From positions 13,240,984-13,304,983 of the forward strand of contig NC_067127.1 of NCBI RefSeq assembly GCF_021347895.1: a stretch of 64,000 nucleotides of DNA, read 5' to 3'. This DNA is from Acanthochromis polyacanthus (taxonomy: Eukaryota; Chordata; Actinopteri; Pomacentridae). The translations under genes and the position numbers were made by a program. The first letter of the stretch is position 1. Each line of letters starts with the position of its first letter. The notes below the pieces were generated by a model. That model worked only from the letters and a program-made list of their open reading frames with translations. It had not been told where the DNA came from and searched no databases. Positions 41,928 through 47,564 of the stretch are shown here, piece after piece.

Positions 41928-44900
41928 ATTAAAGTTTGTGCTTGTGCCACATAGCTCGGTGCTCCGCTGCCATCCCATCCAGTCAATTCTACACATTTAA
42001 ACTAGCACCACAATCAGGAACACCAGTTGTTTGATGAGGATGAATGTAATAAAGTAATGATCCAACTTGTGTTGATTGCCGCTCTTTTTTTTAAGGAAAA
42101 CATCTGGACTGTGACTACACTCAATGGCTTCTTCATGTTCGACAGAGGGAAAACATACTTCTGTTTTGAAAGTATTTTCCTGAACCTGGCAAACTGATAC
42201 TTAGTTCAGTAGCTGCCAAATGATCTGCAAACACAGAATTGTGTAAATTGAGCAAACATCTACATGAGGCCAAAATGTTATATGTGTACATCGAGCTTCC
42301 CCACTGGTGCTTTATACCATATAAATTAGTCATTAGATGTTTAGGGTATATAAAGCAGTACTTTGTTAGTGACTAGTAACAGTATTTTTCTTCTGCATGC
42401 TTTGGCCACAGAAGTCCTAAACCTTGTTTGCCTGAACTTTCCCACTCAGCCTGCATTATAGGACAACAACCTAGAGGATACTCAAACTGTTTTTACTACT
42501 GGGCTGCACAGGTGCATCCAACTTCATAATATGCTGACCATTTTATCGACTGTACTTTTTTGTTTTCACTTTATTGGATTTGGGGTAATTAATTATTGCA
42601 TTGTAACTGCACTACAATCATCACATACTGTAACTAGACCTGGGATAATATTTTATGCACATATGGATTACATTTTATGTATTCAGGTCATTTATTTTTA
42701 ACAGGTTTTATTTCTATTTTATTGTCTTTTTTAATGTTCCATTTGTACAGTTTGTCACCTCACAATGTGTTTAAAAGTTAACTGTCTCAAGAGGTGCAGA
42801 TATTCTAAAAGAAGGCAGTTTTATCAGGTGAAAACCACATAATGACATTGCCCATGCTTTGATTTCAGTTCAAGAGTTTCCTTGCATGTCATTCATTTCT
42901 CCTGATTCATTTCCTGTCTGCCGCTACACTATCCCATCCAATGGCAAAATGGCAAACCGGTAATGTCCAGAAAAGTGAGTCCTTTCATTCATTATTAATT
43001 CTTGCCGTATTATTCAGTATTTTTATGCTCAAAGAATATTTAACCACCGAATGAAAGTCCACATAGACAGACAAGTTCCCGTCTTGACAAGTGTGATATT
43101 ACGATCATGTATGTACACTAAAAAAAATTAACAAAATAAAAAAAATGATAATTTAGTATCAAGTACAGTAATAAAAGTAAATTCATCATAAAGATGTGTA
43201 AATGATTTTTGTGGAGATTTTCAGTGAACTGTAAACTAAGTATTCAGGGTGGCAGCTCGTTTCATACAGTAAGCATTTTCCGAGATAAAGTAATTTGGAG
43301 CTAAGCTGTAGCCAGTAGTTTTTAATAAATACCACGGAACCACAACACTTTCGCCACCAGCAGCTTAACCAGAGACAGGGTAATGCTGCAGTGACATTGT
43401 GTGCAAAGGATAAAATTAGACTGAATTCACAGCAGGTTCAAGGTGAATAAAATTTGATGTTATTCCCTGGTGAGGGTTTTCATTTTTGTGTTCTTCACAA
43501 GGTACCTACACATTTATCTTTCCAGTGACTCTTTCTTTGCATATTTTCTTTAATCCCCTGCTGATACAAGTGCTCATGTCCCAGAGGCTCCTCGTAGCCT
43601 CCTCTGTGGGCATCAATCTTTCTATGTACAACTTCAGGGCTTGCTTTTGCCTCAGCTCATTTTACAACAGAAACAGAGTTTTCATAACTGGTACACGAAA
43701 AGCTGAACCTCCATAAACTGCTATATTTTTAGGAACATTTCCATCTGTCACACATATTTATGACAGGAATAATCACTACAACTCTCTCGCACTCAGGTAA
43801 GAATTTCCTAATAATTCTAGTTTATAGCATCCCTGATGGAACTTTTTTATTTGCGTTTGTGCCGTCATCTCAAAACATAGTCATTACTGCAGCGATTACG
43901 AACTGCAGCTATCTAATATACATAAAGAAAGTGTCTGGATCTCATTAAATTGTTTAACAAGGGTAATGACTACATACATAGTCTAAATTAAACTTTCAAA
44001 ATTTGACATCACTACCAACAAGATTGTAAAAAACAATTAACACCTTATACCAAATGGAAATGGCTCTATAAAGATGGCAATACCTTGCAACAAATACCCA
44101 AGAGGTGGTGCACAGGAGAGTCACATCAAAAGAAAATCTCATTTGAAACGTCCCATGAGTTTGGCTCATTATTCTGTGCGCATAGACTTTGGCCTATGAG
44201 GGCAGCCGGCACTGGAGCAGCCACTAACTTCCAGTTGATTAATGAGCCAAATGCAGGAGGGAGGGAGAGGAAGCACAAGCTCCACAGAACTCCCAAGAAG
44301 CTGATGGGACAGCAGGACACCATGACTATGCGAAAGCACCCAGCGGAGTCTGCTTACTTGAGAGAGCAGCAGCAATTAAAGCAAATTAGATAAAAGCTGC
44401 AAAGGCAAAGGAGCATGTAACTCACCAATTTGTTTCTGATGTGAATTATATGAATTAGCCATTTAAAATCAGACAAGAGCAGACATTTTTACACTGCCAA
44501 CTGCTTTGTGCGGCTGTCTCGTTAATGCTTTGGTTATTATTATATAGTCATTGGTGACAACTCGGCTTAAAAAGGCTTGTATTTTAGTTTAAAAAATGCA
44601 TTGTGTTTTCATCACAATACAGCTAAGTCAAATCTTTGACACTATTTTAGGGTCATGGACGAGTTGCTCTAAATATTCCTGGAAAATGTCAGAGAATTAA
44701 ATCAGAGTTTATTGAAAAAAAAAAAAACTTACAGTACTTTGACACATAATCTGGTTCAGTGCTGTCTTGATAAGCAATAAACAGAAAGTCTTTGTCAGAT
44801 ATAATACATGTCCTTTATCTGATTAAAAACATCCAGCGTACATCTGGCATTCACCACACACCAGAGGATGAAGGCAAAGTATTAGCGCTCCCTTTCCAAG

Positions 44901-47564
44901 ACTAAGAATTATCTCGTAATCTTTTCTTCGAAACATTCAGAGCTGTTCCCTAAAACATTTACCAGTACTCTTCATTCCCTACACTTATTTACACAAACTG
45001 TATTTTTTTTCTCTCAAGAAAATACTTTCTTGTTTTATTGTATGGCCTTAATCTGCTCTTGTAAAATAAAAAAAAAAAAGGATGCCAGACAGTGCTGGAA
45101 GTAACCTTGAAACCACATCTCCAAAATAATAAGCTGAAAGCATGGGCTGGACTCGAAAGGCAAAGCTATGACACTTCAAGAATGCTGCCAGGACAAATTG
45201 TGCTCCAAACAAAACAATGAATCAATGTGAAGAGCCACCTGGAGATTTTACTCCAGAAAGTTCATTGCAGGCTTGCTTTTACAGCAAGACAGTGATATCC
45301 AGGGCAGCCCGAAGGAGTATCCAAGGCTCGTAACCCATTTGTGTGCGATACCCATTAACCCAACTGTACGTTATCATAGCAGATGAGGAAAAATAACGAG
45401 TGACACAGTGACGTCTCAGTGCAAGTTTACGAGATCACAAGTGCAACAATACATCAGAATCCAGAGAAGGCTTGTAAAGAAAAATACGTTGCTGTTTCCT
45501 CTGATTCAACCGTGTAAATAATAATAGAAAGCATTATTAGAATACGTCACCACAGAATTGAAGAGAGTAAGTATTATCAGCTGAATGGACTACAGAAAAC
45601 ATGGGTGTTACAAATAAGAACAGAAATCCAGTGCTGAACATTGTATCGAACATACACTTACAAATGTTGGTACATTACAGCCATGCCTTGCTTTTCTTTC
45701 CTTCCGACTTTTCCTAACAAAGTTTTGATATTAAATGCTCAGCAGAAACAACGCACTATAAATTACACTTTAACCGATTGCTGTAAACCCTTGTTTTATT
45801 AACTCTGACACGCTCAGTTAGCTTGCAGTTCAGCCCCTGGCCTTTTACAGCAGCACATCACTGGTTGTAACATGAGACATTTGATTTGAAGTGGCCACTT
45901 CATATATTATGATGACAAATATAGCATCAAGTGGTATTTACGTTTATAGCCCATAAGGAAATGCTGATCTTTTTAAGATTTATTGCTTTCGTAGCTTTCT
46001 GCTTTGACCTTTCCAAATATAGCCAACCCTTTGAGGCAAATGGCACGGTTGTGAATACATAGAACTGGGATGCAGCACCGTCTTTCCAGTGTTGCCGGTG
46101 TATAGTATTGTCGAAAAACTGTATGATTTGCTTGTAAGGGACCAGACTCTGTCATAACGTTCAAAGAGCAGGTTTTTACTTTCACTGTGACAGACAATCC
46201 ATCTACATTACACCGATGATGAGCTGAAAAAGATATTGTTTACCAGAGGATCCAGTGTCACAGATGCATTTGAAGGAGGCGGGCGACATTTGAACGCACG
46301 TCCCGTTTTCACAAATTCGGTCACAGTTTTCTTTCCCAACGACTTCAGAGCAGTTCACCCCTGAAAACAAACATAATGATTCCACAGAAATACACAGAGA
46401 TCAAACTATGTGCAAAAATTAAAAAGATCCGTCATAATTGAAAATAGCAAAAAGACAAACCACAACTGCAGATAATTCTGCTGCAGAAAGAACATGTTGG
46501 AAACAAAGGGTTGAAGAGGGAATTTTTCAGTGCAAGCAGTTTCAATGTTAATTCTGTTTGCAATACATGAGAGTTTTGCATCTTATGAAGAATAACTTTA
46601 ACTTGGTATATAATTAAGAAGGCTGCTTGCATTAGATTTTAAGTTGCTCTTACATTCTTTTTGCTAATCAGTGCAGATGCTCTGCTGCATTCCAAAATTC
46701 TCTTATTTGCAGTGATTAAAATGCAAAATAAAGGTAAATAAGCGAGTAATATTTTGTACATCTTTGCTCCAATTCAAACAGTTTGAGAGAACACAACAAA
46801 TGGGATCAGTGGCATTTGCTCTTACCTGTAAAATGTGGAGGACACAGGCATTTATATGTTCTGTAGTTTGGATCTGTGGATCCATTGCTCAAACAGACTC
46901 CTTTGTTTTCACAGGGGTTATCCAAACAGGCATCAAACTTTTCACAAAACCTCCCGGAGTAGTGGTGGTGGCACTGACAGTGGTATGCACCTTCCCAGAG
47001 ACCCGTTTGACAAACACCATTCCCCGAACAAATTCGAAGCAGAGGAGAACCCTGACAAAGTTGTGTTTTGACAGAAACATTGAGCCTTAAACCAGCCTTG
47101 CACAGCTGCGTGTCTCCTTCATGCAGAGCGATGAAGTAATGATGACCAGGGGCGAGCCACTCGGCCTCAACTGGCTCGCTTTCATTTATATTGTGAGGGA
47201 AGAGAAACTGATCGTGTACATTTGTGGAGCAGCTTTCAAAGTTGTCTTTGGACACATTTAGGAGTTTGATGCCATAAGATTTGAGTGTTTCATCAGCAGA
47301 CATCAGCAGTTTGTCTCCATGTTGCAGCTGAACCGGGCATATCTGTGGAAAGCTGAAAGGCTGGTCGCTCGACTCCTCTACCCCCTGAGAATTCCAACAC
47401 TCGGAAACGCTCCTGCAGATGTTTCCTTTGAGAGTCCAATTCATTTGGATCGAGTGTTTCTTAAGGTGCCATTCAAGCGAAGCCTGTCTGTTGCAGACCG
47501 TTTGGCAGTCGATCATGTGGACAGCCACAAAAACAGCAATCAAGTGAAACAATGATGCCTCCAT
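1057..47564 (-). CDS. eys: eys (eyes shut homolog), 5' half, 21 coding exons spliced
   Basis: EYS is a secreted matrix protein around photoreceptor outer segments and the connecting cilium; the fly orthologue (spacemaker) opens the inter-rhabdomeral space. The join, written in plus coordinates but transcribed from the right, is 47564-46826, 46360-46244, 40619-40423, 39625-39498, 37998-37884, 36118-35959, 31426-31322, 27987-27848, 26058-25895, 25739-25486, 23112-23008, 19706-19584, 17230-17117, 15180-15058, 14103-13990, 13383-13150, 10565-10443, 10340-10227, 5971-5858, 3958-3845 and 1254-1057. All junctions are GT-AG and phases agree, giving 1,198 codons plus one base with no internal stop. 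Identification rests on exon 1 (NWTL, PQICP, NVSxxxFxxC and HYFI blocks placed as in human EYS), on exon 5 (xIDYCxLLxINCLNEx) and on exon 20 ([17 protein letters not shown]), all of which I recall from human EYS. The gene continues left of the window. Crumbs and Notch are less likely because neither has this N-terminal domain. Confidence 0.93.
1255..3844. other. eys intron 20 (2.6 kb)
   Basis: Contains a short (AAAT)n tract at about 1556-1578. Otherwise AT-rich with no gene or named repeat. Confidence 0.8.
3845..3958 (-). CDS. eys: eys coding exon 20 (114 nt, phase 1-1)
   Basis: About residues 1095-1132. It closes EGF 24 (AKC) and opens EGF 25 ([11 protein letters not shown], then [17 protein letters not shown]). 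This module is almost identical to an EGF of human EYS, including the unusual VAPFKG ending. O-glucose and O-fucose consensus sites are present. The donor GTAATG is weak at +5; the acceptor is ctgtcaaag. Confidence 0.93.
3959..5857. other. eys intron 19 (1.9 kb)
   Basis: About a quarter of it is the hAT-like MITE at 5030-5528. The rest is AT-rich with no gene seen. Confidence 0.85.
5030..5528. mobile_element. hAT-like non-autonomous element (MITE)
   Basis: Begins CACTGCAAAAAATAAAT and ends GTTTCCAGTG, inverted and extended outward into ATGCTACACTG / CAGTGTAGCAT. The right half holds TCTATTGGCAGATTTTTTCA and TTATTTCAAGG, a signature I know from abundant teleost CACTGCAAAAA-type elements. No open frame; no intact target-site duplication found. 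Confidence 0.75.
5858..5971 (-). CDS. eys: eys coding exon 19 (114 nt, phase 1-1)
   Basis: About residues 1057-1094. It closes EGF 23 (DYC) and opens EGF 24 ([17 protein letters not shown] ... CVCMPGFTG), a calcium-binding type EGF with O-glucose and O-fucose consensus sites. The donor is GTCAGT, the acceptor ttattacag. Confidence 0.92.
5972..10226. other. eys intron 18 (4.3 kb)
   Basis: Mostly AT-rich and unremarkable. The segment 9840-9960 is GC-richer, with CGCGCTCGGACCGAGGCG followed by G-rich runs at 9924-9949, possibly part of an old interspersed repeat. No gene was recognised. Confidence 0.75.
10227..10340 (-). CDS. eys: eys coding exon 18 (114 nt, phase 1-1)
   Basis: About residues 1019-1056. 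It closes EGF 22 (SNC) and opens EGF 23 ([15 protein letters not shown] ... CQCPLGIAG), with O-glucose and O-fucose consensus sites. The donor is GTATTT. Confidence 0.92.
10341..10442. other. eys intron 17 (102 bp)
   Basis: Shortest intron in the window. GT-AG, donor GTAAGT, acceptor ttccgtag. Confidence 0.85.
10443..10565 (-). CDS. eys: eys coding exon 17 (123 nt, phase 1-1)
   Basis: About residues 978-1018. It closes EGF 21 (LTGQFC) and opens EGF 22 ([16 protein letters not shown] ... CFCAPGFIG). EGF 22 has no O-glycan consensus. The donor GTAAGT and the acceptor ctctctgcag are strong. Confidence 0.92.
10566..13149. other. eys intron 16 (2.6 kb)
   Basis: Contains an unexplained minus-strand open frame at 12560-12796 (separate entry) and a CA tract at about 12943-12957. 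The remainder is AT-rich and unremarkable. Confidence 0.8.
12560..12796 (-). pseudogene. Unidentified 78-codon open frame without start codon
   Basis: The frame opens after a TAG at 12799-12797 and closes at TGA 12562-12560. It has protein-like, helix-compatible composition ([41 protein letters not shown]) and no Met at its beginning. The surrounding 12400-12960 stretch is more GC-rich and less simple than the intron around it. It could be a fragment of a processed pseudogene or transposon protein, or a nested exon. I do not recognise the protein. Confidence 0.3.
13150..13383 (-). CDS. eys: eys coding exon 16 (234 nt, phase 1-1, two EGFs)
   Basis: About residues 900-977. It closes EGF 19 (YHGRDC), contains all of EGF 20 (SQCVSNPC ... 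[12 protein letters not shown]) and opens EGF 21 ([14 protein letters not shown] ... CDCLAG). It looks like a fusion of two single-module exons by intron loss, since 234 = 120 + 114. The donor is GTAGGT, the acceptor ctcttacag. Confidence 0.92.
13384..13989. other. eys intron 15 (606 bp)
   Basis: Contains an A15 tract near 13601-13615. No gene was recognised. Confidence 0.8.
13990..14103 (-). CDS. eys: eys coding exon 15 (114 nt, phase 1-1)
   Basis: About residues 862-899. It closes EGF 18 (KNC) and opens EGF 19 ([16 protein letters not shown] ... CICPPG). The first loop of EGF 19 is longer than in its neighbours. An O-fucose consensus and an NLT sequon are present. The donor is GTATTC, the acceptor cttctcag. 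Confidence 0.9.
14104..15057. other. eys intron 14 (954 bp)
   Basis: About a quarter of the intron is a MITE at 14491-14743; nothing else was recognised. Confidence 0.85.
14491..14743. mobile_element. MITE-like element with perfect 13-bp terminal inverted repeats
   Basis: Ends are TATCCCCCGCCAC (14491-14503) and its exact reverse complement (14731-14743), 253 bp in total. The inside is non-coding and includes a GGAC tandem repeat (about 14680-14698). The internal sequence has no strong decay. The terminal TA may belong to the target site. Non-autonomous; its superfamily cannot be assigned from sequence alone. Confidence 0.85.
15058..15180 (-). CDS. eys: eys coding exon 14 (123 nt, phase 1-1)
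   Basis: About residues 821-861. It closes EGF 17 (FGGLNC) and opens EGF 18 ([15 protein letters not shown] ... CVCPSGFAG), with an O-fucose consensus that overlaps an NNS N-glycan sequon. The donor is GTGAGT, the acceptor catatcag. Confidence 0.92.
15181..17116. other. eys intron 13 (1.9 kb)
   Basis: Contains a perfect inverted repeat at 16107-16139 (separate entry). No gene was seen. Confidence 0.8.
16107..16139. repeat. Perfect 14-bp inverted repeat (hairpin)
   Basis: Left arm TGTGACTGATTGTA, loop TCAAA, right arm TACAATCAGTCACA, with no mismatch. It could be a MITE remnant centre, a structured RNA element or chance. No T-run follows it. Confidence 0.7.
17117..17230 (-). CDS. eys: eys coding exon 13 (114 nt, phase 1-1)
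   Basis: About residues 783-820. It closes EGF 16 (FGGSLC) and opens EGF 17 ([15 protein letters not shown] ... CLCLQG). It has an O-glucose consensus. The donor must be GTAAGT after CAGG to keep phase 1; a competing GGTAAG reading one base earlier would break the frame. Confidence 0.9.
17231..19583. other. eys intron 12 (2.4 kb)
   Basis: Holds a retroelement-type tail at about 19165-19345 and a short CA tract near 18771-18786. The rest is AT-rich with nothing recognised. Confidence 0.8.
19165..19345 (+). repeat. Probable fish LINE 3' tail
   Basis: Ends in 'acagcactttggttaacagt', then AAAGTGCTTTAGAAATAAAG and TTGGATTGGATAG. This 'cagcactttggt ... aaagtgct ... aaataaagttggattgga' signature is the usual 3' end of L2-type LINEs in fish genomes. 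It includes AATAAA; no upstream coding part is visible. Confidence 0.6.
19584..19706 (-). CDS. eys: eys coding exon 12 (123 nt, phase 1-1)
   Basis: About residues 742-782. It closes EGF 15 (FKGKDC) and opens EGF 16 ([16 protein letters not shown] ... VSCTCERG). EGF 16 is poor in the usual Asn/Gly residues and lacks both O-glycan consensus sites. The donor is GTGAGG, the acceptor atttccag. Confidence 0.9.
19707..23007. other. eys intron 11 (3.3 kb)
   Basis: AT-rich sequence. A 141-codon minus-strand open frame at 22028-22453 has no protein-like features. I see no repeat that I can name. Confidence 0.75.
23008..23112 (-). CDS. eys: eys coding exon 11 (105 nt, phase 1-1)
   Basis: About residues 707-741. 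It closes EGF 14 (RTC) and opens EGF 15 ([15 protein letters not shown] ... CHCPLG). O-glucose and O-fucose consensus sites are both present. The donor GTAAGT and the acceptor tcctgcag are strong. Confidence 0.92.
23113..25485. other. eys intron 10 (2.4 kb)
   Basis: About half of this intron is a decayed Tc1-like transposon (24236-25341). The rest, 23113-24235, is AT-rich with no gene seen. Confidence 0.85.
24236..25341 (+). mobile_element. Decayed Tc1/mariner transposon relic
   Basis: Ends are inverted: the left CACACACCGATCAACCG pairs imperfectly with the right TAATCGGTGTAT. Between them the plus strand keeps the order of a Tc1-like transposase gene: a 'ggcagcaagtgaacagtcag' start region, 'cggcaggtcttgtggg', 'cttttacatcaagtggacgg', then [10 protein letters not shown] at 24900-24929, which is the second catalytic Asp block of the DDE family. 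The tail has 'ccatggaggctccatctc' and 'ttttggcagcataaggggg'. Several frameshifts and deletions are evident; length is about 1.1 kb against roughly 1.2-1.3 kb for intact relatives. It is inactive. Confidence 0.9.
25486..25739 (-). CDS. eys: eys coding exon 10 (254 nt, phase 2-1)
   Basis: About residues 622-706. It closes EGF 12 ([12 protein letters not shown]), encodes all of EGF 13 ([15 protein letters not shown] ... [10 protein letters not shown]) and most of EGF 14 ([15 protein letters not shown] ... CHCPPGFEG). EGF 14 carries O-glucose and O-fucose consensus sites. The donor is GTATGA. Confidence 0.93.
25740..25894. other. eys intron 9 (155 bp)
   Basis: Short GT-AG intron, donor GTTAGT and acceptor cttgctag. 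Confidence 0.85.
25895..26058 (-). CDS. eys: eys coding exon 9 (164 nt, phase 0-2)
   Basis: About residues 568-621. It begins PCANGGLC in phase 0, continues the EGF started in exon 8 ([12 protein letters not shown]) and encodes most of EGF 12 ([15 protein letters not shown] to DGY). Its last two bases plus the first base of exon 10 give Ser. The donor GTTAGT is non-consensus at +3 but otherwise good; the acceptor is gttaacag. Confidence 0.9.
26059..27847. other. eys intron 8 (1.8 kb)
   Basis: AT-rich; several chance open frames (for example 26496-26924 plus) lack recognisable features. Nothing else was seen. Confidence 0.8.
27848..27987 (-). CDS. eys: eys coding exon 8 (140 nt, phase 1-0), cysteine-deficient EGF
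   Basis: About residues 521-567. It closes EGF 9 (FLGKNC) and encodes an unusual module: [17 protein letters not shown], then EYTCRVPC and PENLQ. Ten cysteines lie between the module start and the end of the next EGF in exon 9, where two complete EGFs would need twelve. The first module therefore keeps only four of six cysteines before the second begins. The donor GTGAGT follows CAA (phase 0); the acceptor is ttcttacag. The cysteine count should be checked against transcripts. Confidence 0.88.
29133..29159 (+). repeat. G-rich tract, potential G-quadruplex
   Basis: Runs of 4, 6, 6 and 5 G separated by single A or T bases, so all loops are one nucleotide. This is the strongest class of intramolecular quadruplex motif. 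It lies on the strand opposite to eys transcription, so the pre-mRNA would carry the C-rich complement. Confidence 0.75.
29902..30167 (+). repeat. Fish retroelement-type fragment ending in GGATGGATG
   Basis: The core 'gactggcaacctgtcgaggg' and 'tgtgccccgctcacccc' followed by GATAAGCAGTGTAGGAAGA and GGATGGATG matches the layout of a common teleost 3'-end repeat, usually assigned to LINE or SINE families. Family assignment is from memory; the copy is diverged and has unrelated sequence in its middle. Confidence 0.55.
31322..31426 (-). CDS. eys: eys coding exon 7 (105 nt, phase 1-1)
   Basis: About residues 486-520. One calcium-binding type EGF (EGF 9), [12 protein letters not shown] to CQCPTG, finishing in exon 8. 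It has both an O-glucose (CDSSPC) and an O-fucose (CQHNGTC) consensus. The donor is GTATTT, the acceptor attctcag. Confidence 0.92.
31427..35958. other. eys intron 6 (4.5 kb)
   Basis: Contains a degenerate copy of a fish interspersed repeat at about 31915-32110 (see separate entry). A weak repeat-like patch at about 33795-33970 (purine-rich GGGAGAGAAAGCAGG followed by GACATGCAGG) resembles common fish interspersed sequence but was not assigned. No gene was seen. Confidence 0.75.
31915..32110 (+). repeat. Fish interspersed repeat, degenerate copy A
   Basis: Contains GACAGAGCCAGGCTAGCTG (31954-31972), then a 'ttccagtcttaatgctaag' block and a CGGCAAGCAAATAA end. The same order of motifs recurs at 56080-56300. 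From memory this resembles a palindromic, probably non-autonomous DNA-transposon-type repeat abundant in teleosts; the class is not certain. Confidence 0.6.
35959..36118 (-). CDS. eys: eys coding exon 6 (160 nt, phase 0-1)
   Basis: About residues 433-485. It starts in phase 0 with the last cysteines of EGF 7 ([12 protein letters not shown]) and encodes EGF 8 ([16 protein letters not shown] ... [11 protein letters not shown]). EGF 8 has a long third loop rich in Ser and Pro ([10 protein letters not shown]). An O-fucose consensus CLNGATC is present. The donor is GTGAGA and the acceptor tcctgcag. Confidence 0.92.
36119..37883. other. eys intron 5 (1.8 kb)
   Basis: AT-rich intron with no recognisable gene or repeat. 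Confidence 0.8.
37884..37998 (-). CDS. eys: eys coding exon 5 (115 nt, phase 2-0)
   Basis: About residues 394-432. It closes EGF 6 ([10 protein letters not shown]) and opens EGF 7 ([17 protein letters not shown]). The block xIDxCxLLxINCLNE aligns with human EYS, which makes this one of the best orthology markers in the window. The donor is GTGAGT and the acceptor ctctcaacag. Confidence 0.92.
37999..39497. other. eys intron 4 (1.5 kb)
   Basis: AT-rich intron. I see no gene, RNA or recognisable mobile element. Confidence 0.8.
39498..39625 (-). CDS. eys: eys coding exon 4 (128 nt, phase 0-2)
   Basis: About residues 352-393. It finishes the odd EGF 5 ([13 protein letters not shown], with no usual Gly/aromatic loop) and encodes EGF 6 up to DYVC. 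EGF 6 has an O-glucose consensus (CSSSPC) and an O-fucose consensus (CLNNATC). The final AG joins the first base of exon 5 to make Ser. The donor is GTGAAA and the acceptor tctgtgcag. Confidence 0.9.
39626..40422. other. eys intron 3 (797 bp)
   Basis: Intron between exons 3 and 4. A 110-codon plus-strand open frame at 40001-40333 is low-information and not supported. Nothing else was seen. Confidence 0.8.
40423..40619 (-). CDS. eys: eys coding exon 3 (197 nt, phase 1-0)
   Basis: About residues 286-351. It completes EGF 3 (GPPC), encodes EGF 4 ([12 protein letters not shown] ... [12 protein letters not shown]) and opens an atypical EGF 5 ([13 protein letters not shown]). The acceptor is gtttaccag; the donor GTGAGG follows CAT. 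It ends in phase 0, so the exon cannot be skipped without shifting the frame. Confidence 0.9.
41490..41510. repeat. (CAA)n short tandem repeat
   Basis: Seven uninterrupted CAA units in intron 2. Confidence 0.9.
41879..41925. repeat. (GT)n microsatellite
   Basis: Uninterrupted TG dinucleotide tract of 47 bases in intron 2. It is likely polymorphic. Confidence 0.95.
46244..46360 (-). CDS. eys: eys coding exon 2 (117 nt, phase 1-1)
   Basis: About residues 247-285. It supplies the last Cys of EGF 2 (VNCSEVVG, close to human NCSEIIG) and most of EGF 3 ([10 protein letters not shown] ... [11 protein letters not shown]). The third EGF-loop spacing is short (CENGTC), as in human EYS. The acceptor is gttttcag and the donor GTAAAC is weak but usable. 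Confidence 0.9.
46361..46825. other. eys intron 1 (465 bp)
   Basis: GT-AG intron between coding exons 1 and 2. It is AT-rich; I see no gene or clear repeat in it. Confidence 0.85.
46826..47564 (-). CDS. eys: eys coding exon 1: signal peptide, N-terminal domain, EGF 1 and most of EGF 2
   Basis: Residues 1-246. The start ATG (47564-47562) has A at -3 and G at +4, and an in-frame TGA lies 18 nt upstream, so this is the first possible Met in the frame. Residues 1-20 form a signal peptide with hydrophobic core [11 protein letters not shown]. The following domain has sparse cysteines and potential N-glycan sites (NWT, two NVS, NES) and matches the EYS-specific N-terminus. EGF 1 (about residues 171-205) runs through [16 protein letters not shown] 2 starts at DACLDNPC and its last Cys lies in exon 2. 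The donor is GTAAGA and the exon ends in phase 1. Any 5' UTR splice site upstream was not resolved. Confidence 0.93.

Larger units (their letters stand above)
40620..46243. other. eys intron 2 (5.6 kb)
   Basis: The largest intron in the window. It holds a (GT)n tract at 41879-41925, a short (CAA)n tract at 41490-41510 and a complex, low-repeat stretch near 44090-44480 that reads like conserved non-coding sequence. Several open frames of 60-102 codons occur but show no recognisable protein features. No other gene was seen. Confidence 0.8.

Noticed and set aside
44085..44393. 102-codon plus-strand frame as a small gene.
   Set aside because: No domain or signal, and overlapping open frames on the opposite strand; more like conserved non-coding or chance sequence.
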